A DNA stretch of 64,000 nucleotides from an uncultured Treponema sp. (GCF_946187725.1 NZ_CAMHSK010000009.1:41011-105010); one strand, 5' to 3'; positions 47,601 through 55,724 are shown, counted from the first letter of the stretch. Translations and numbers: made by a program. The notes: generated by a model not told the origin, from the letters alone.

Positions 47601-50600
47601 CCCTTGTTCCAGAGGCTTGTGTAATCTTCTTCTGGTGAAAGCGGGGTGACAGACTGTGTGCCGCCCTCATTTGCCGTGATTGCTTTGATTGCTTCGGTCA
47701 CATTAAGGGTTGATTTCGGGGCATTGCTGTCAACGCCGAACACCTGTTTGACTTCCGTTGAATTTCCTGCTTCATCTTCGGCAATTACATGGAGAACATA
47801 CCAGTCTTCTGAAACTGAATAGAATGGCTGCTTCCAGTTTCCGGTTGCGTCAGGATTGATTTCAATTTCGCCAATCGCATCTCCGCTTTCTTCGGATTGT
47901 GCAACATTGTACTTTTTATAAAATGCCCGCACTTTCTTTAAGCCGGTTCCGTTTTCATTGTCTGATGCTTTTCCTTCGAAGGTACAGGTCGCGTTTTTGG
48001 TCGTGTTTGTCTGTGTAAAATTCTTGTCGTTTAAAGCGGTGATTTCAACAACTGGAGGCGTTTTATCAATCACGAAGGTCCTTTTGAGGATTGACTTGTT
48101 TCCGGCCTTGTCGCTTGCCGTAATTACATATGAATATTCACCGCCCGCATCAACTTCAGAATTGCTGATTTTCCAGCTTTTGTTTTCATCTAGTTCAAGA
48201 GATTTTCCTTCGCTGCCGTTGAGTGTATAAGAAAGGGATTCAAGGTTGGTTTCGGTCAAAGTTCCTGAAATTTCAAATGAATCCTTTGCGTAAGAGTAAT
48301 CAACGCCATCACTCTTTTTCGTGAAATTCGTGTCCGCATAACTCAAAACTGGTGCGGTCTTGTCGGCCACAATGCTGAGTTTCTGCCATCCTGATTTATT
48401 TCCGACTGAATCGATTGCATGGGCAAAAATCGTGTAATCGCCGTCATCAATGTCGCTCGTTACGAAGCCGGAAATCGTGCCGTTCCAGTTCTTTTCGTTC
48501 GTGCCATCCTGTGCAAGAGAGCTTACCTGAATGATTGTTGAATCTGAATCGCTGTATTCGTCTTTGATTCCTTTGACTGCGACATATTCAGCCTTTGCGA
48601 CTCCTGTTCCGCTTCCGTCATCGGCAACAAGTGAGAAGGAAAGCGGGAGTGTGCTGTTAAAATAGGTCTTTGAATCAGAAGAGGAGCTTCCTGTCGTGCT
48701 CGCAGAAAGATTGCTTACAAGTGGGGCTGTCTTATCAGCAATGTATGAGATTTGCCAGCTTGATTCCTGACCGTATTTGTCTTTTGCGATGTAAGTGATT
48801 GTGTATTTTCCGTCTGCTTCAGGAATTATAATCGTATCCGTGAAGATTTTGCCTTCGCCCGCTGTGCCTGTGACAGATTGTGCATTTTTGTAAGTGCTTT
48901 CTGCCCCAGATTCGCCTGAATCAGCTGAAAGAAGGACTGTTCCGCTTCCGTCAATCAAAGTTCCTGTTACGGTAAAGTTTTCTTTAAAGGCCTTTCCGTC
49001 TGCTGGACTGACATTTTTGAACTCTGGAGCGCCATTGTCCACTGCAACCCAGAACAAGCCGGTCGTGCTGACTCCGTAAGGATTTGTTTCATCGGTGAGA
49101 AGTTCTGTTACGATAAAGTCTCGTGCTTTGATTTCTAGCTGATATTCGCCTTCTTCGTCTGGGAGCGTAATACTGACTTGCGCAGTTGTTTTTCCTGGCA
49201 GAGGCGTTTTGATTGATTCAATTGACTGACCTTCGGCATTTTTAATCGAAACTTCGTATTCAACGATTGAATCATCATCTGAAATCGAGAACTGGAGCTT
49301 GTTGTTGCTTGTAGTGCCGAACATATTGTGGCTTTGCGTGATTTTGTTTCTGTCTGTTTCAACTTCGGCGTTTCCAAGCGTAATCAGCGGCCTGTTTGTT
49401 TCCTGCTTGATTATGAAATTCTTGCCATCGTTCGTTTCTTTTGTTGAATAGCTGTGGCTGTTTCCAACGCTGTCGAATGCGGTAATCGTAAGCTCAATTT
49501 CAATCGCTGGGTCTGGCTCTTTTTCGGTCGCGAAGTACTTTGTGATAAGATTTGTGTCGAATCCGCGGTTTATTGTTGAAACGACTCCAAATGAACCGTC
49601 AAGAAGATTTCCGTCAGCATCTTTAACTCCGAGCGCGCTTAAAATGCTCAGCAGCGAAATGAATTCTTCGTCTGTTCCGGCGCGTTTTGCAAAGACATTG
49701 TAAACGACTTCGCCAGGCTTCTGTTTTTCATCAACATTGCCCTTTATGTAAGCGGTTCCATTGAGATAAGTGTTTGTGTCTTCTGAACCGTAATATTCTG
49801 AGCCAAGTACATAAGGCGTGATTGAATTGATGATGACTTCCGGCGGTGTTGTATCGATGTAAACGCTTCTTTCGATTGAACTTTCATGCCCCGTGCTGCC
49901 TGTGATTGTGAGCTTGAGCGTATACATGTAATAAAGTTTTGAATCTTTTTCGGCTTTGACCTCTTCGTATCCTTCAATTTGGGATGGAATGAGAATCCAG
50001 TCATATTTCTGCGTTTCTGAGTTGAGTTCACATGAGAATCCTGCGGCACTTGTGAAGGTCTTTTCTTTTGAGCCTTCGATGGCTGCTGAAAGAGTGCCAA
50101 GCACATCGTTTGTTTCTGCATTGCTTACGGTAATTTCTGCCTTGATTTCTTTGATAAAGGTATTGTTTGTGTTTTCGTACGCAATTCCCTTGAAAACAAG
50201 CCGGTCGGTTTCTGAATCTTCAACATAGCCGGAAGTTGCAAAATATTCATTATTTACAGGTGAATCGATTGTGATGGTCGGGGCCTGTCCTGCGACATTT
50301 CCGATAAAGCCGTAGAGCTGTTTTTGAGACAGATAGACATCATCCATGTCTTTACCTGTCGTAACGATGATGTACGCATTATTGAGCGTGATTGAATCAG
50401 GGGTTTCCATAGAAAGATTAATTAAACTGTCAGACGGAGCCGTGTCAGATGAATTGTCCAGAAGGAGCGCCCAGCCTGTGTCTTTTTCAACTGCTTCCAG
50501 TGTGTCATCTTCGTTAGATTCAGCCGCTTTTACTCTTGCCACGAGAGATGCAATGTCTTCTTCAAGCTTTGCTTTTGAAAAGATTCCGTTGTCTTTGTCA

Positions 50601-51880
50601 CCGATTGATTTAATCCATACTTTGAGTGCAGAAGGCTTAATCTTTACGCCGTCAAAACCTGCGCTCACGGAAACCATTATGCTCTGCTCGGCGATTGCGG
50701 TTTTTGTGTCACTGGCGGCGTTTGTTCCGTCATCATTATAATAGAAAGAAAGCCCGCTGACTGTATAAGTCGGGTCTGCCTTTGGGTTGAGCGAGAAGGA
50801 AAGCGATGAATCTTTTGCAGATGAGGTTCTTTTTGCAAGAGAGTAGAGTGCGTCGGAAAGTTCAGAAATTGTCGTGGGCTTCACACCTTTGTTCACAAAA
50901 TCGGATTCTTTTGCAGTGCCGTTCAGAACAGCGCGGAAATTGTTTACGCTTAATCCCGCACCTTTTGTTCGGCTCAGGTATTTTACGTAAACATCATCAT
51001 AAAGATAGACTGTGGTTGTCGAGTTGCCGCTTCCTGAACCAGCCTCTTTTTCTTCCGGGTTTTGATAGACTTTTGCAGAATCAGAAAGTGTGACCGTACA
51101 TGAATAAATCTTGTCGCCTGCCTCAACATCAGAGCCGTAAATCTCTGCGTATCGGGTATTTTCTTTATCTGTGCCGTTTTCGAGATAGCGTGCGATTGTT
51201 ACGCTTGAGCTGCCTGTGGTCGGAATTTCTTCTTCGGAATAAGGCTCAGTGTTAATCAAAGTGCCGTTTTCGTCATAAATCAAGACTTCCATGCTTGAGA
51301 CCAAATGACTTTCAGAAATCGTGCCCTCAATGGTGAAAATCGAGCCGTATTTTGAGATTTTTGCTGAATCCTCAAGAGTGTCAGAGCGCACGACACCAGG
51401 CTTTGAAATTACAAAAACAGGAGGCGTGTTATCGATGTCAAAAGACTGTGAGCTTGTGCCCGAAGAATGTCCCGCCGCATCGTAAGCCGTGACATCAAAT
51501 TTGTAGTTTCCGTCAGGGTATTCCCAGCCGTTAAAATATTTGGGATTTAAGGTGTCTTCTTTATTAAGGGAAATTTTCCAGGTTTCGGCAAGGTGGTCAA
51601 TTTCTGCGGGGTATGTTCCGTAATTCTTTTGTGTATCAAGATTTGTGACAGAGACTTCAACCCGTGTGACTGCCTTATCATCGGTACAGGTTCCTGCAAG
51701 ATAAAAAGTGCCCCGAACCGCGCTTGAAGCCGGAGGATATGCGATTGTTAAAACCGGGGATTCTGTATCAATTGTGGCACCAAGGCCAGAATTTTCTCCG
51801 CAGGAACTTAATAGAAGTAAGATTGTTGTTGAAAAAGCAAAAAATCCAGAGCTAAATTTCTTAAAAACATTTCTGTTCAT
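38687..51880 (-). CDS. Giant Ig-like repeat lipoprotein (4397 residues)
   Basis: A very large exported protein. The N-terminus has a basic region, a hydrophobic stretch and lipobox LLSSC (Cys about 27), so it is a lipoprotein. At least sixteen D-x-x-x-P linkers (DTTPP, DKTAP, DTEAP, DRTAP, DSIPP) separate Ig-like units through about residue 3150. DDGDG and GTDLSGDD loops follow (about 3190-3260), an IPT-like region with TETIYIYGFNLAGG (about 3690), and from about 3860 repeated 'VYLAYYD', 'VHIACYD', 'PYISYYG' strands consistent with a beta-propeller. The C-terminus mirrors the first giant protein (NPILGYAI...IETAQMK). AGAGGA 8 nt before the ATG and a good promoter support the start. A surface adhesin or glycan-binding role is inferred. 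Confidence 0.92.
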   Translation of the reverse strand: MNRNVFKKFSSGFFAFSTTILLLLSSCGENSGLGATIDTESPVLTIAYPPASSAVRGTFYLAGTCTDDKAVTRVEVSVTNLDTQKNYGTYPAEIDHLAETWKISLNKEDTLNPKYFNGWEYPDGNYKFDVTAYDAAGHSSGTSSQSFDIDNTPPVFVISKPGVVRSDTLEDSAKISKYGSIFTIEGTISESHLVSSMEVLIYDENGTLINTEPYSEEEIPTTGSSSVTIARYLENGTDKENTRYAEIYGSDVEAGDKIYSCTVTLSDSAKVYQNPEEKEAGSGSGNSTTTVYLYDDVYVKYLSRTKGAGLSVNNFRAVLNGTAKESDFVNKGVKPTTISELSDALYSLAKRTSSAKDSSLSFSLNPKADPTYTVSGLSFYYNDDGTNAASDTKTAIAEQSIMVSVSAGFDGVKIKPSALKVWIKSIGDKDNGIFSKAKLEEDIASLVARVKAAESNEDDTLEAVEKDTGWALLLDNSSDTAPSDSLINLSMETPDSITLNNAYIIVTTGKDMDDVYLSQKQLYGFIGNVAGQAPTITIDSPVNNEYFATSGYVEDSETDRLVFKGIAYENTNNTFIKEIKAEITVSNAETNDVLGTLSAAIEGSKEKTFTSAAGFSCELNSETQKYDWILIPSQIEGYEEVKAEKDSKLYYMYTLKLTITGSTGHESSIERSVYIDTTPPEVIINSITPYVLGSEYYGSEDTNTYLNGTAYIKGNVDEKQKPGEVVYNVFAKRAGTDEEFISLLSILSALGVKDADGNLLDGSFGVVSTINRGFDTNLITKYFATEKEPDPAIEIELTITAFDSVGNSHSYSTKETNDGKNFIIKQETNRPLITLGNAEVETDRNKITQSHNMFGTTSNNKLQFSISDDDSIVEYEVSIKNAEGQSIESIKTPLPGKTTAQVSITLPDEEGEYQLEIKARDFIVTELLTDETNPYGVSTTGLFWVAVDNGAPEFKNVSPADGKAFKENFTVTGTLIDGSGTVLLSADSGESGAESTYKNAQSVTGTAGEGKIFTDTIIIPEADGKYTITYIAKDKYGQESSWQISYIADKTAPLVSNLSASTTGSSSSDSKTYFNSTLPLSFSLVADDGSGTGVAKAEYVAVKGIKDEYSDSDSTIIQVSSLAQDGTNEKNWNGTISGFVTSDIDDGDYTIFAHAIDSVGNKSGWQKLSIVADKTAPVLSYADTNFTKKSDGVDYSYAKDSFEISGTLTETNLESLSYTLNGSEGKSLELDENKSWKISNSEVDAGGEYSYVITASDKAGNKSILKRTFVIDKTPPVVEITALNDKNFTQTNTTKNATCTFEGKASDNENGTGLKKVRAFYKKYNVAQSEESGDAIGEIEINPDATGNWKQPFYSVSEDWYVLHVIAEDEAGNSTEVKQVFGVDSNAPKSTLNVTEAIKAITANEGGTQSVTPLSPEEDYTSLWNKGTTYIASEKFTISGTISDSFKFNTSDIKFTETKQGEQARDFTASVINSTEAGISSINWSFTSPETADLADGIYTYKLSATDNAGNKADYSFIVQVDRTAPTVTVVKPASGENFKPENGGNAASVAISGTAFDDGTGVQEVDYEIKMGEEQIDSGTALVESGKWTANANISKQGHLSIKVTAKDYLDNEKSTDEISFFCDSIPPEFAENLKITTQRKSDFKYYDTTVLTIQAKASDAVSGVGNLTYTLNGGTAKAMSLSSAEGTNEAGQTGTYTASVVFAEGENTIFVTATDTNGNSLNSDSLTVFVDTKAPLFDDSISVTKEVEGQSVDVSSTGSNETVTVKGKISDTYGLASQNAFVVTATKNGTQVTNLANVLSDLPSLGAGSPLESSEWSFKVLAPANHDNDGKWVFTITATDVAGNQSTKSVNVLIDTTAPVWYTDADKNFIVGGKVYATSNWYKVSQTDTLAFSGYFSESASGSGIKIIDYTISPSSSSESAVSGTIIPNSATGYSKFSSELTGFTNGAQIKFTARDEAGNSSSSGNFVINIDTEAPALNHNSIAYKVEDAANSVALWDSEKSTAIPLLSNAKKAISITGTISDQADFSGIDTSSISALIGAISYDADEEADNHTKAFTLTLSKEALSALSDGVHTINGTFRDVAGNSYTDTIATIQIDKADPVVTITSPTASRVNKTITIEGSASDAGGFDYAVIKAVTGTKNGETVTYGDYTELASTKNADGTTNASVYNADTGVWTVELDTFTSDYAPDSTEKPLKIRVTAYDKAGNSKSEEKTYTIAQNDDRPVIKITNLTDLGSSAQDRFVLKYGTKSQVIATVSDDDGIDKVYISETPFTGTETAPTNSEYNTTEGTVTFTPSADATAGKNVDAQKSFYIYVKDSKGTEFYTTYQSKNSVTDYLNIPKVKVNNTDLADSENAAAFTYRSDSSSPTVVDIQALAYKSNGSENGGLKEGTSEYTEYEGVNASYIVGGTEKQQARFKISASDASGIDGIALEITYKDSGNAEHTLKLRSKDSDAIADSTYEVKGTFTEYAKDGATEKTEAAWTTEPIDFSSIPSGNVTIKVIPYDKLGLVGNGNATFLVDNSSPEIAIRTPVSGTEVTGSVEITGTATDQGGAGTANIQWLVPTNDETSAAESEQYKIAYYKGLNWNGGVSSLATGSSASAWQFDFDGKYDTKNSNPDEHKFVAGNPLFAAYDKAAFATNADCATSGVFYLPVYFMATDALGNSSVYTDFFIRHNPDNDKPKVEFTYPTKENYKSASEQYAILGGTIRATGTAEIPSGTTSVRAIYYQIADENAGFTGTYTASESGTDSYKAKNTYGYTIVSAQDVINAIKGSTVSITTDEQAKQFGFATKAALDAWWGIEATGTASWNIKLNGDRELNPPENETTNITLRACGVNADAKFGAWTSGDNLIAIHIDDTAPVIIPAINQYGNGTSALTALPTTTYTSSQTYEDDMYLRGNWTLVATLLDETSVTGYSVFKDGASQALSDVDDYFVEKNVTDTSTNKKGVRLYIPIPKDSESVKFTIEATDTDHSSKQSFEFKIDETAPTLDTLKANGTLFTDAKFSSIEDSNYRFVLSGSSTDEGSGVEHILFYYMRKDKITKDPIGTEIVMDPMITTSPADAKVKMSDLTAREFTQGDKKFYLYAKKYSGTATTDTFTLDETESAYDSHVRRGGVVEIDGILHRISKIEGKTITFTPALAAAKTTSFDAYFPIAQVIDNSATEKVASYSGKDFTFENTSDDGDGMPESFSKSGKTWTWDATIHSTNMSDGPVSLVILAFDNAGNVAEKAINTTITNNAPRLAKVFLGTDLSGDDKFTNSDSLSEIVEYDILGAEGNTQSAYTLDFTAELSDGTAKYQNGVFKIKNGLAVIPEFTGGNGDIGMVLSTTATSATPVAATVSNVLISSDQNITIASENGISTFTGNVAGTFAASSTNTQMHAFTIGAGSLGEDGENKGMSFTFWDSTEETTQGTNSLNAVLYVKNFTIEQGDKLPPTVVVNPFYWKSLKNNSVYGSESASSAADLKGHIELEDDWKTTKAYTDNKAAEESAKNAEYDDDPKVSGKIRFTGTAYDNRRLSKIKIKFGDFIVGESDAEVEIASYELKDSNAASKEMVWKVAEKTMVNNGYEFKVVDKTADSTGNFDDSVYFSQKGHKIYWTLDIDTEQIKTTAATDVKLTVLATDAAGKTTMISKITNAGTDDETTTSCIVPPGIEEGKRKVTDGTTNYPIYQMDVVPYIAGVKTGLSSLKKNNSSVYDRTALGHYPVASTETIYIYGFNLAGGTLCDKQTTPQTAALSEEIEITALTGLKWYAGSAAPTGKVYSVGAISEFTSGEVSVKVGTVESLNNKNNNGAYGKAYEATQSVTSTGSTYKDGNFYNRQPNGDNNNNLTDDVVLDVWGIDSEAGKPKSGPLSQPVMAINPYNKQVGFAFANGPLNFSMGSLGKSYLNWEGGVDFWTSVGFAYDANGNSFGTAAGGDINDQPSADSFAIFTSRWGEGGDTDKYGHNRGQGQLRIELIGQSDSTDGSNWSGNNIHKQRIQSPSIATTVASESATSTNVYLAYYDAINDEIRFKWGIFSNSDKLVRSNDANDLFVDYYGKPDAEGGNDNTKGTVSLTKSKKVIDLPYTLEYVSLIAGQTKDKWTFVPGSGTSSKYTANTAVMTRDNKPVYAGQYVSIAAKYQGGETYNIGTEEEPVNFTDDLVVAVWYDATNNQMLYSYNKAPQKITAPTYKGNNYYRKNNDGTSSGIDSFSQSATGWHKPVAIFGEGNGIGEHCKVVLDSKGKVHIACYDNANADVWYAYISNPEDPDGAKKCIVDSYGIVGTELNIDVALKDEKPVPYISYYGSSCARPKVAYWAGTESIASADDITGADDENFTENWEVSIIPSNSKISIDHINVGVWKDSSGNLIASTKTDGTVGTTSSGNENGTIWGNGTMNPILGYAITKGSGGYIETAQMK

Positions 51881-51924
51881 ATCATATTCCTCTCTGATAA
51901 AAATGTTTTCTATATATAGTAAAT

Positions 51925-51953
51925 ATTGTAAGGCGGAAAAAGTGCAATGTCTA
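51925..51953 (-). promoter_or_regulatory. Promoter of the giant lipoprotein gene
   Basis: Minus strand: -35 TAGACA (51953-51948), 17-nt spacer, -10 TACAAT (51930-51925). The start is at 51880, with an AGAGGA ribosome-binding site, giving a leader of about 38 nt. The rest of the 278-nt gap to malQ is AT-rich with no clear gene. Confidence 0.65.
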
Positions 51954-52158
51954 AATTTAAGCTAAATTTTAATGTATTTTTCCCTGTCTTAATATTTTCG
52001 GCATATTTTATATTGAATAATATGAAGATTCTGAACACAATATTAAAAATATTTACTTACTTTCATTATAATAATGAAATAAAAGTGTAATGATTAAACA
52101 AAACGATACACAATCTTAAAATTATGTGCTATTCTCTTTGAAGGAGAATTTACTTACT

Positions 52159-53790
52159 ATGGAAAGAAAAGCTGGAATTTTGTTTCATCCGACAAGTTTG
52201 CCGGACAGTGCAGGAATTGGTACTCTCGGAAAGAGTGCGTTTGAGTTCATTGATTTTTTGGAAAAGGCCGGAATGAAAATCTGGCAGGTACTTCCTCTTG
52301 GACCGACCGGTTATGGTGACAGTCCATATCAGTCATTTTCAACTTTTGCACTCAATCCGCTCCTTATTGATTTTGATGATTTGGTTAAGCGTGGTTGGGC
52401 AAGTAAAAATGCCGTTAAAAAGCCATCATATATTAAAAACAAGGGATTGATTGATTACGGTGCAGTCGTCTGGTGGAAGAGTGCTGCTCTCAAAGAAATC
52501 GCAAAATCTTTCCTCGAAATGATTACAAGCCCTGAAGCTGCCAAAAATGGCTCATACGACCCGTCTGTAAAGGCTGATTTTTATGCTTTCTGTCAGGAAA
52601 ATGCTTATTGGCTCAAAGATTATGCTGCCTTCACAAGCATCAAGTCTTTCTACGATGCAAAAGCTCAAAAAGAAAGTGACGAAAAGAAATGCAAGGTAAA
52701 CGGATGCTGGAATGTCTATTGGGAAGATTCTCTTTCACGACATGAGCCTGCTGCCGTTGAAAAATGGATTAACGAACATACAGAAGATTTCCTTGAGACC
52801 GAAGTAATTCAGTTCTTCGCTGCGACTCAGTGGAATGCCGTTCACGAATATGCCAAATCAAAGGGAATCGAAATCGTTGGTGATGTTCCGATTTTCGTTG
52901 CTGCTGATTCAAGCGATGTCTGGGCTAACCAGAACATGTTCCTGATTGGCGAAGACCGCAATTTCACAGTGGTCGCAGGTGTTCCGCCGGATTATTTTTC
53001 TGCCACAGGTCAGCTCTGGGGCAATCCTCTCTACCATTGGGAAAATATGAAAAAAGACGGCTATTCATGGTGGATTGCACGAGTCCGAAAAATGCTTTCC
53101 CTTGTTGATTATGTCCGAATCGACCATTTCCGTGGCTTCGAGGCTTACTGGGCTATTCCGTTCGGAAGCGAAAACGCAATCAATGGCAAATGGGAAAAGG
53201 GCCCTGGAATCGAGCTGTTCGATAAAATCAAGGCTGAACTCGGTGATTTGCCGCTCATCGCAGAAGATTTGGGTATCATCACTGATGGAGTTAAGGCTTT
53301 GCGTGACGGTGCAGGCTTGCCGGGCATGAAGGTTCTTCAGTTCGGTCTGGACACAAATGAATTCAAAGAAGGCGCACTCAAAAATGTTTTCCTTCCTCAC
53401 AATTTTGATACAGTCAATTGTGTTTCATATACTGGTACCCACGACAACGATACCACACAGGGCTTGCTTGAATCACTCGATGATGAAAATCTCGTTCTCT
53501 TTGCTGATTATCTCACTGGCGAGCAGAACAGCGTTGAAGAAGCCAAAAAACTTCTTGCAAGCAAAAAACTCTGTAAGGAACTCGTCAAATGCAATTATTC
53601 AAGCATTGCGAATTTTGCCATCGTTCCGTTGCAGGATGTTTACGCTCTCGGCACAGAAACCCGCATGAACACACCAAGTACAAGCGGTGCGAACTGGTGC
53701 TGGCGAGCAGATAAAAATTTGATTTCAGGTCCAAAGGCCGAAAAGGCCGCTGCCTGGCTCAAAAACCTCTGTGTTCTTTACGCACGATAA
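52159..53790 (+). CDS. malQ: 4-alpha-glucanotransferase (amylomaltase)
   Basis: A 543-residue GH77 enzyme that transfers alpha-1,4-glucan segments in maltodextrin or glycogen metabolism, cytoplasmic. RKAGILFHPTSLPDSAGIG at the N-terminus and LPLGPTGYGDSPYQSFSTFA are hallmarks. Catalytic regions are VRIDHFRGFEAYW (Asp nucleophile), AEDLGIIT (Glu acid/base) and YTGTHDNDTT (stabilising Asp). The ATG at 52159 follows AAGGAG (52141-52146); an ATG at 52126 would lie before that site. An extended -10-like TGCTATTCT is at 52127-52135 (weak -35). The chromate transporter genes follow 1 nt after its stop. Confidence 0.96.
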   Translation: MERKAGILFHPTSLPDSAGIGTLGKSAFEFIDFLEKAGMKIWQVLPLGPTGYGDSPYQSFSTFALNPLLIDFDDLVKRGWASKNAVKKPSYIKNKGLIDYGAVVWWKSAALKEIAKSFLEMITSPEAAKNGSYDPSVKADFYAFCQENAYWLKDYAAFTSIKSFYDAKAQKESDEKKCKVNGCWNVYWEDSLSRHEPAAVEKWINEHTEDFLETEVIQFFAATQWNAVHEYAKSKGIEIVGDVPIFVAADSSDVWANQNMFLIGEDRNFTVVAGVPPDYFSATGQLWGNPLYHWENMKKDGYSWWIARVRKMLSLVDYVRIDHFRGFEAYWAIPFGSENAINGKWEKGPGIELFDKIKAELGDLPLIAEDLGIITDGVKALRDGAGLPGMKVLQFGLDTNEFKEGALKNVFLPHNFDTVNCVSYTGTHDNDTTQGLLESLDDENLVLFADYLTGEQNSVEEAKKLLASKKLCKELVKCNYSSIANFAIVPLQDVYALGTETRMNTPSTSGANWCWRADKNLISGPKAEKAAAWLKNLCVLYAR

Positions 53791-53791
53791 A

Positions 53792-54364
53792 ATGAAAGAC
53801 AAATTGCTGACTTTATGGGAACTTTTCTCAGTGTTTTTTAAAGTGGGCTTGTGTACCTTTGGCGGCGGGATTGCCATGCTTCCTATTCTGGAGCGGGAAC
53901 TCGCCGAAAAGCGGGACTGGACGAACAGTGATGAACTCCTTGATTATTTCGCAATTGGTCAGAGCACTCCAGGAATTATTGCCGTAAATGTGGCGACTTT
54001 CATTGGTCACAAGCGGGCAGGAATTCTTGGAGGCTGTGTCGCCACTTTCGGCATGGTTTTTCCTTCTATTATAATCATTACGCTGATTGCAAAATTCATA
54101 TCGAATTTCAGTGAGATTGAATGGGTCAAAAAGGCACTCACAGGAATCAATGTTGCTGTTGCGGCGATTCTTACGAGTGCGGTTTACAATTTTTCAAAGA
54201 AGTCTGTAAAAAATCTTTTCGGCTTTATCCTTCTTGTGATTGCTTTCGTGCTGATTTTTATTTTCAAGGTCAGTACGGTTTATGTGATTTTCGGAAGTGC
54301 CATTTTGGGCGTAATTCTTGCCGGATGCCGGGGAGAGTTCAAAAAAGAGGTTAAAAATGACTGA
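53792..54364 (+). CDS. Chromate transporter, N-terminal-type half (CHR family)
   Basis: A 190-residue membrane protein with about five to six hydrophobic segments. FKVGLCTFGGGIAMLPILE near the N-terminus is the CHR family signature, with GQSTPGIIAVNVATFIG following. In many bacteria two short CHR proteins work as a pair. Real substrate may be chromate or another oxyanion. The ATG at 53792 is 1 nt after the malQ stop; it overlaps the second half-gene by 8 nt, so the two are coupled. Confidence 0.88.
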   Translation: MKDKLLTLWELFSVFFKVGLCTFGGGIAMLPILERELAEKRDWTNSDELLDYFAIGQSTPGIIAVNVATFIGHKRAGILGGCVATFGMVFPSIIIITLIAKFISNFSEIEWVKKALTGINVAVAAILTSAVYNFSKKSVKNLFGFILLVIAFVLIFIFKVSTVYVIFGSAILGVILAGCRGEFKKEVKND

Positions 54365-54977
54365 TTTTATGATTTCACAGATTCAGGCTCAGAGCGGGGT
54401 GGGGCTTTTCTGTCTCATCGCTGTGTTTTTTTATGTCGGACTGATTACAATCGGTGGCGGCCAGGTTGCAATCACTGTCATGCAGCAGGTGCTTGTCGAG
54501 CAGTTTCATCTGATTGACGATGCATTCTTCTTCAACATGGTTGCTATTTCTGAAAGTACGCCGGGCCCAATCGGAATCAACATCGCAACTTACATCGGCA
54601 CGGAACTTTACGGCATTTGGGGCGGATTTTTCAGTACTCTTGGCGAGGTTCTGCCTTCATTGATTTGTATCGTTATAATCGCCCGCTTCTTTGGTAAATT
54701 CTCCGAAAAAAAGGGTGTAAAGGCGGCATTCAGTACTTTGCGTCCAGCTGTTTCCGGCGTGATTGCTGTTGCGGCTGCAAAAATCATTATTCTGGCATTG
54801 TTCATCGTTCGCGAAGGATTTTTGCTTTCTGCACCTTCAACTTGGAACGACAACATTCAGATATACGGAATCAGTGCGATTTTTTATTTACTCTGCCTTC
54901 TCGTGCTCTTTAAGACCAAACTGCATCCTGTCTTTCTTGTAGCGGCTGGTGCTGTTTTTGGTGTATTTTTTTGTTGA
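54357..54977 (+). CDS. Chromate transporter, second half (CHR family)
   Basis: A 206-residue membrane protein, paralogue of the preceding one. FFYVGLITIGGGQVAITVMQ repeats the CHR signature and AISESTPGPIGINIATYIG the second motif. About six hydrophobic segments. Its ATG at 54357 lies inside the preceding coding end (ATGACTGA), so both subunits are made in equal amounts. Together they correspond to one long bidomain ChrA. Confidence 0.88.
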   Translation: MTDFMISQIQAQSGVGLFCLIAVFFYVGLITIGGGQVAITVMQQVLVEQFHLIDDAFFFNMVAISESTPGPIGINIATYIGTELYGIWGGFFSTLGEVLPSLICIVIIARFFGKFSEKKGVKAAFSTLRPAVSGVIAVAAAKIIILALFIVREGFLLSAPSTWNDNIQIYGISAIFYLLCLLVLFKTKLHPVFLVAAGAVFGVFFC

Positions 54978-55001
54978 GTTTCTCAAAAACCATGCTATAA
55001 T
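54974..55001 (+). promoter_or_regulatory. deoD promoter
   Basis: -35 TTGAGT (54974-54979), 16-nt spacer, extended -10 TGCTATAAT with TATAAT at 54996-55001. The ATG at 55008 lies 6 nt beyond with no Shine-Dalgarno. Confidence 0.65.
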
Positions 55002-55007
55002 TGATTC

Positions 55008-55718
55008 ATGAGTACACATATCAACGCGCCAGAGGGCGCAATCGCTCCAAATGTTTTGCTTCCAGGCGATCCTTTGCGGGCTAAATTTATCGCAGAAACT
55101 TTTCTGGAAAATGCCAAGTGCTACAATGAAGTACGCGGCATGTATGGCTTCACAGGTACATATAAAGGCGTTCCTGTGAGTGTTCAGGGTACTGGCATGG
55201 GTCAGCCTTCGCTTTCTATCTATGTCACGGAACTTCTAAAATTCTACAATGTTCAGACTGCAATTCGAGTCGGTACTTGTGGTTCAGTCAGCGAAAAAGC
55301 ACAGCTCCGCGATACTATCATCGTAAATTCTGCTTGTTCTGATTCATGTCTTTTGAACCAGCGTTTCGGCAACATGCACTTTGCACCAACTGCAAATTTT
55401 GAACTTGTTCGTGCCGCAGATAAAGTTGCTGCAGAAATGGGTATCCGCTATCAGGTAGGTTCCGTTGCTTCAAGCGATTTCTTCTACGACAAAAACGAAA
55501 ACTGGAAGAAGTGGGCTGAATACGGTGTTCTTGGAATCGAAATGGAAAGCGCAGAGCTCTTCACTTTGGCCGCAGAATACAAACGCCGCGCCATGGCAAT
55601 CATGACTGTAAGTGACCACATTCTTCTTGGTGGAGCAACCACCGCCGAAGAACGCCAGACCACCTTCACCAACATGATGAAGGTCGCTTTGGAAACAATC
55701 GTCGCAACACAGAAATAA
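55008..55718 (+). CDS. deoD: Purine-nucleoside phosphorylase, DeoD type
   Basis: A 236-residue hexameric-type phosphorylase that splits purine nucleosides with phosphate for salvage. [16 protein letters not shown] at the start, [26 protein letters not shown] and [10 protein letters not shown] are diagnostic, and SDHILLGG holds the catalytic Asp. Length is normal. A single gene with its own promoter and a strong bidirectional terminator. It is probably translated from a leaderless message. Confidence 0.96.
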   Translation: MSTHINAPEGAIAPNVLLPGDPLRAKFIAETFLENAKCYNEVRGMYGFTGTYKGVPVSVQGTGMGQPSLSIYVTELLKFYNVQTAIRVGTCGSVSEKAQLRDTIIVNSACSDSCLLNQRFGNMHFAPTANFELVRAADKVAAEMGIRYQVGSVASSDFFYDKNENWKKWAEYGVLGIEMESAELFTLAAEYKRRAMAIMTVSDHILLGGATTAEERQTTFTNMMKVALETIVATQK

Positions 55719-55724
55719 AAAAAA

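Noticed and set aside
53792..54977. Frameshifted single chrA gene
   Set aside because: Each half has its own CHR signature, a clean start and a coupled overlap, as in known two-gene chromate transporters.
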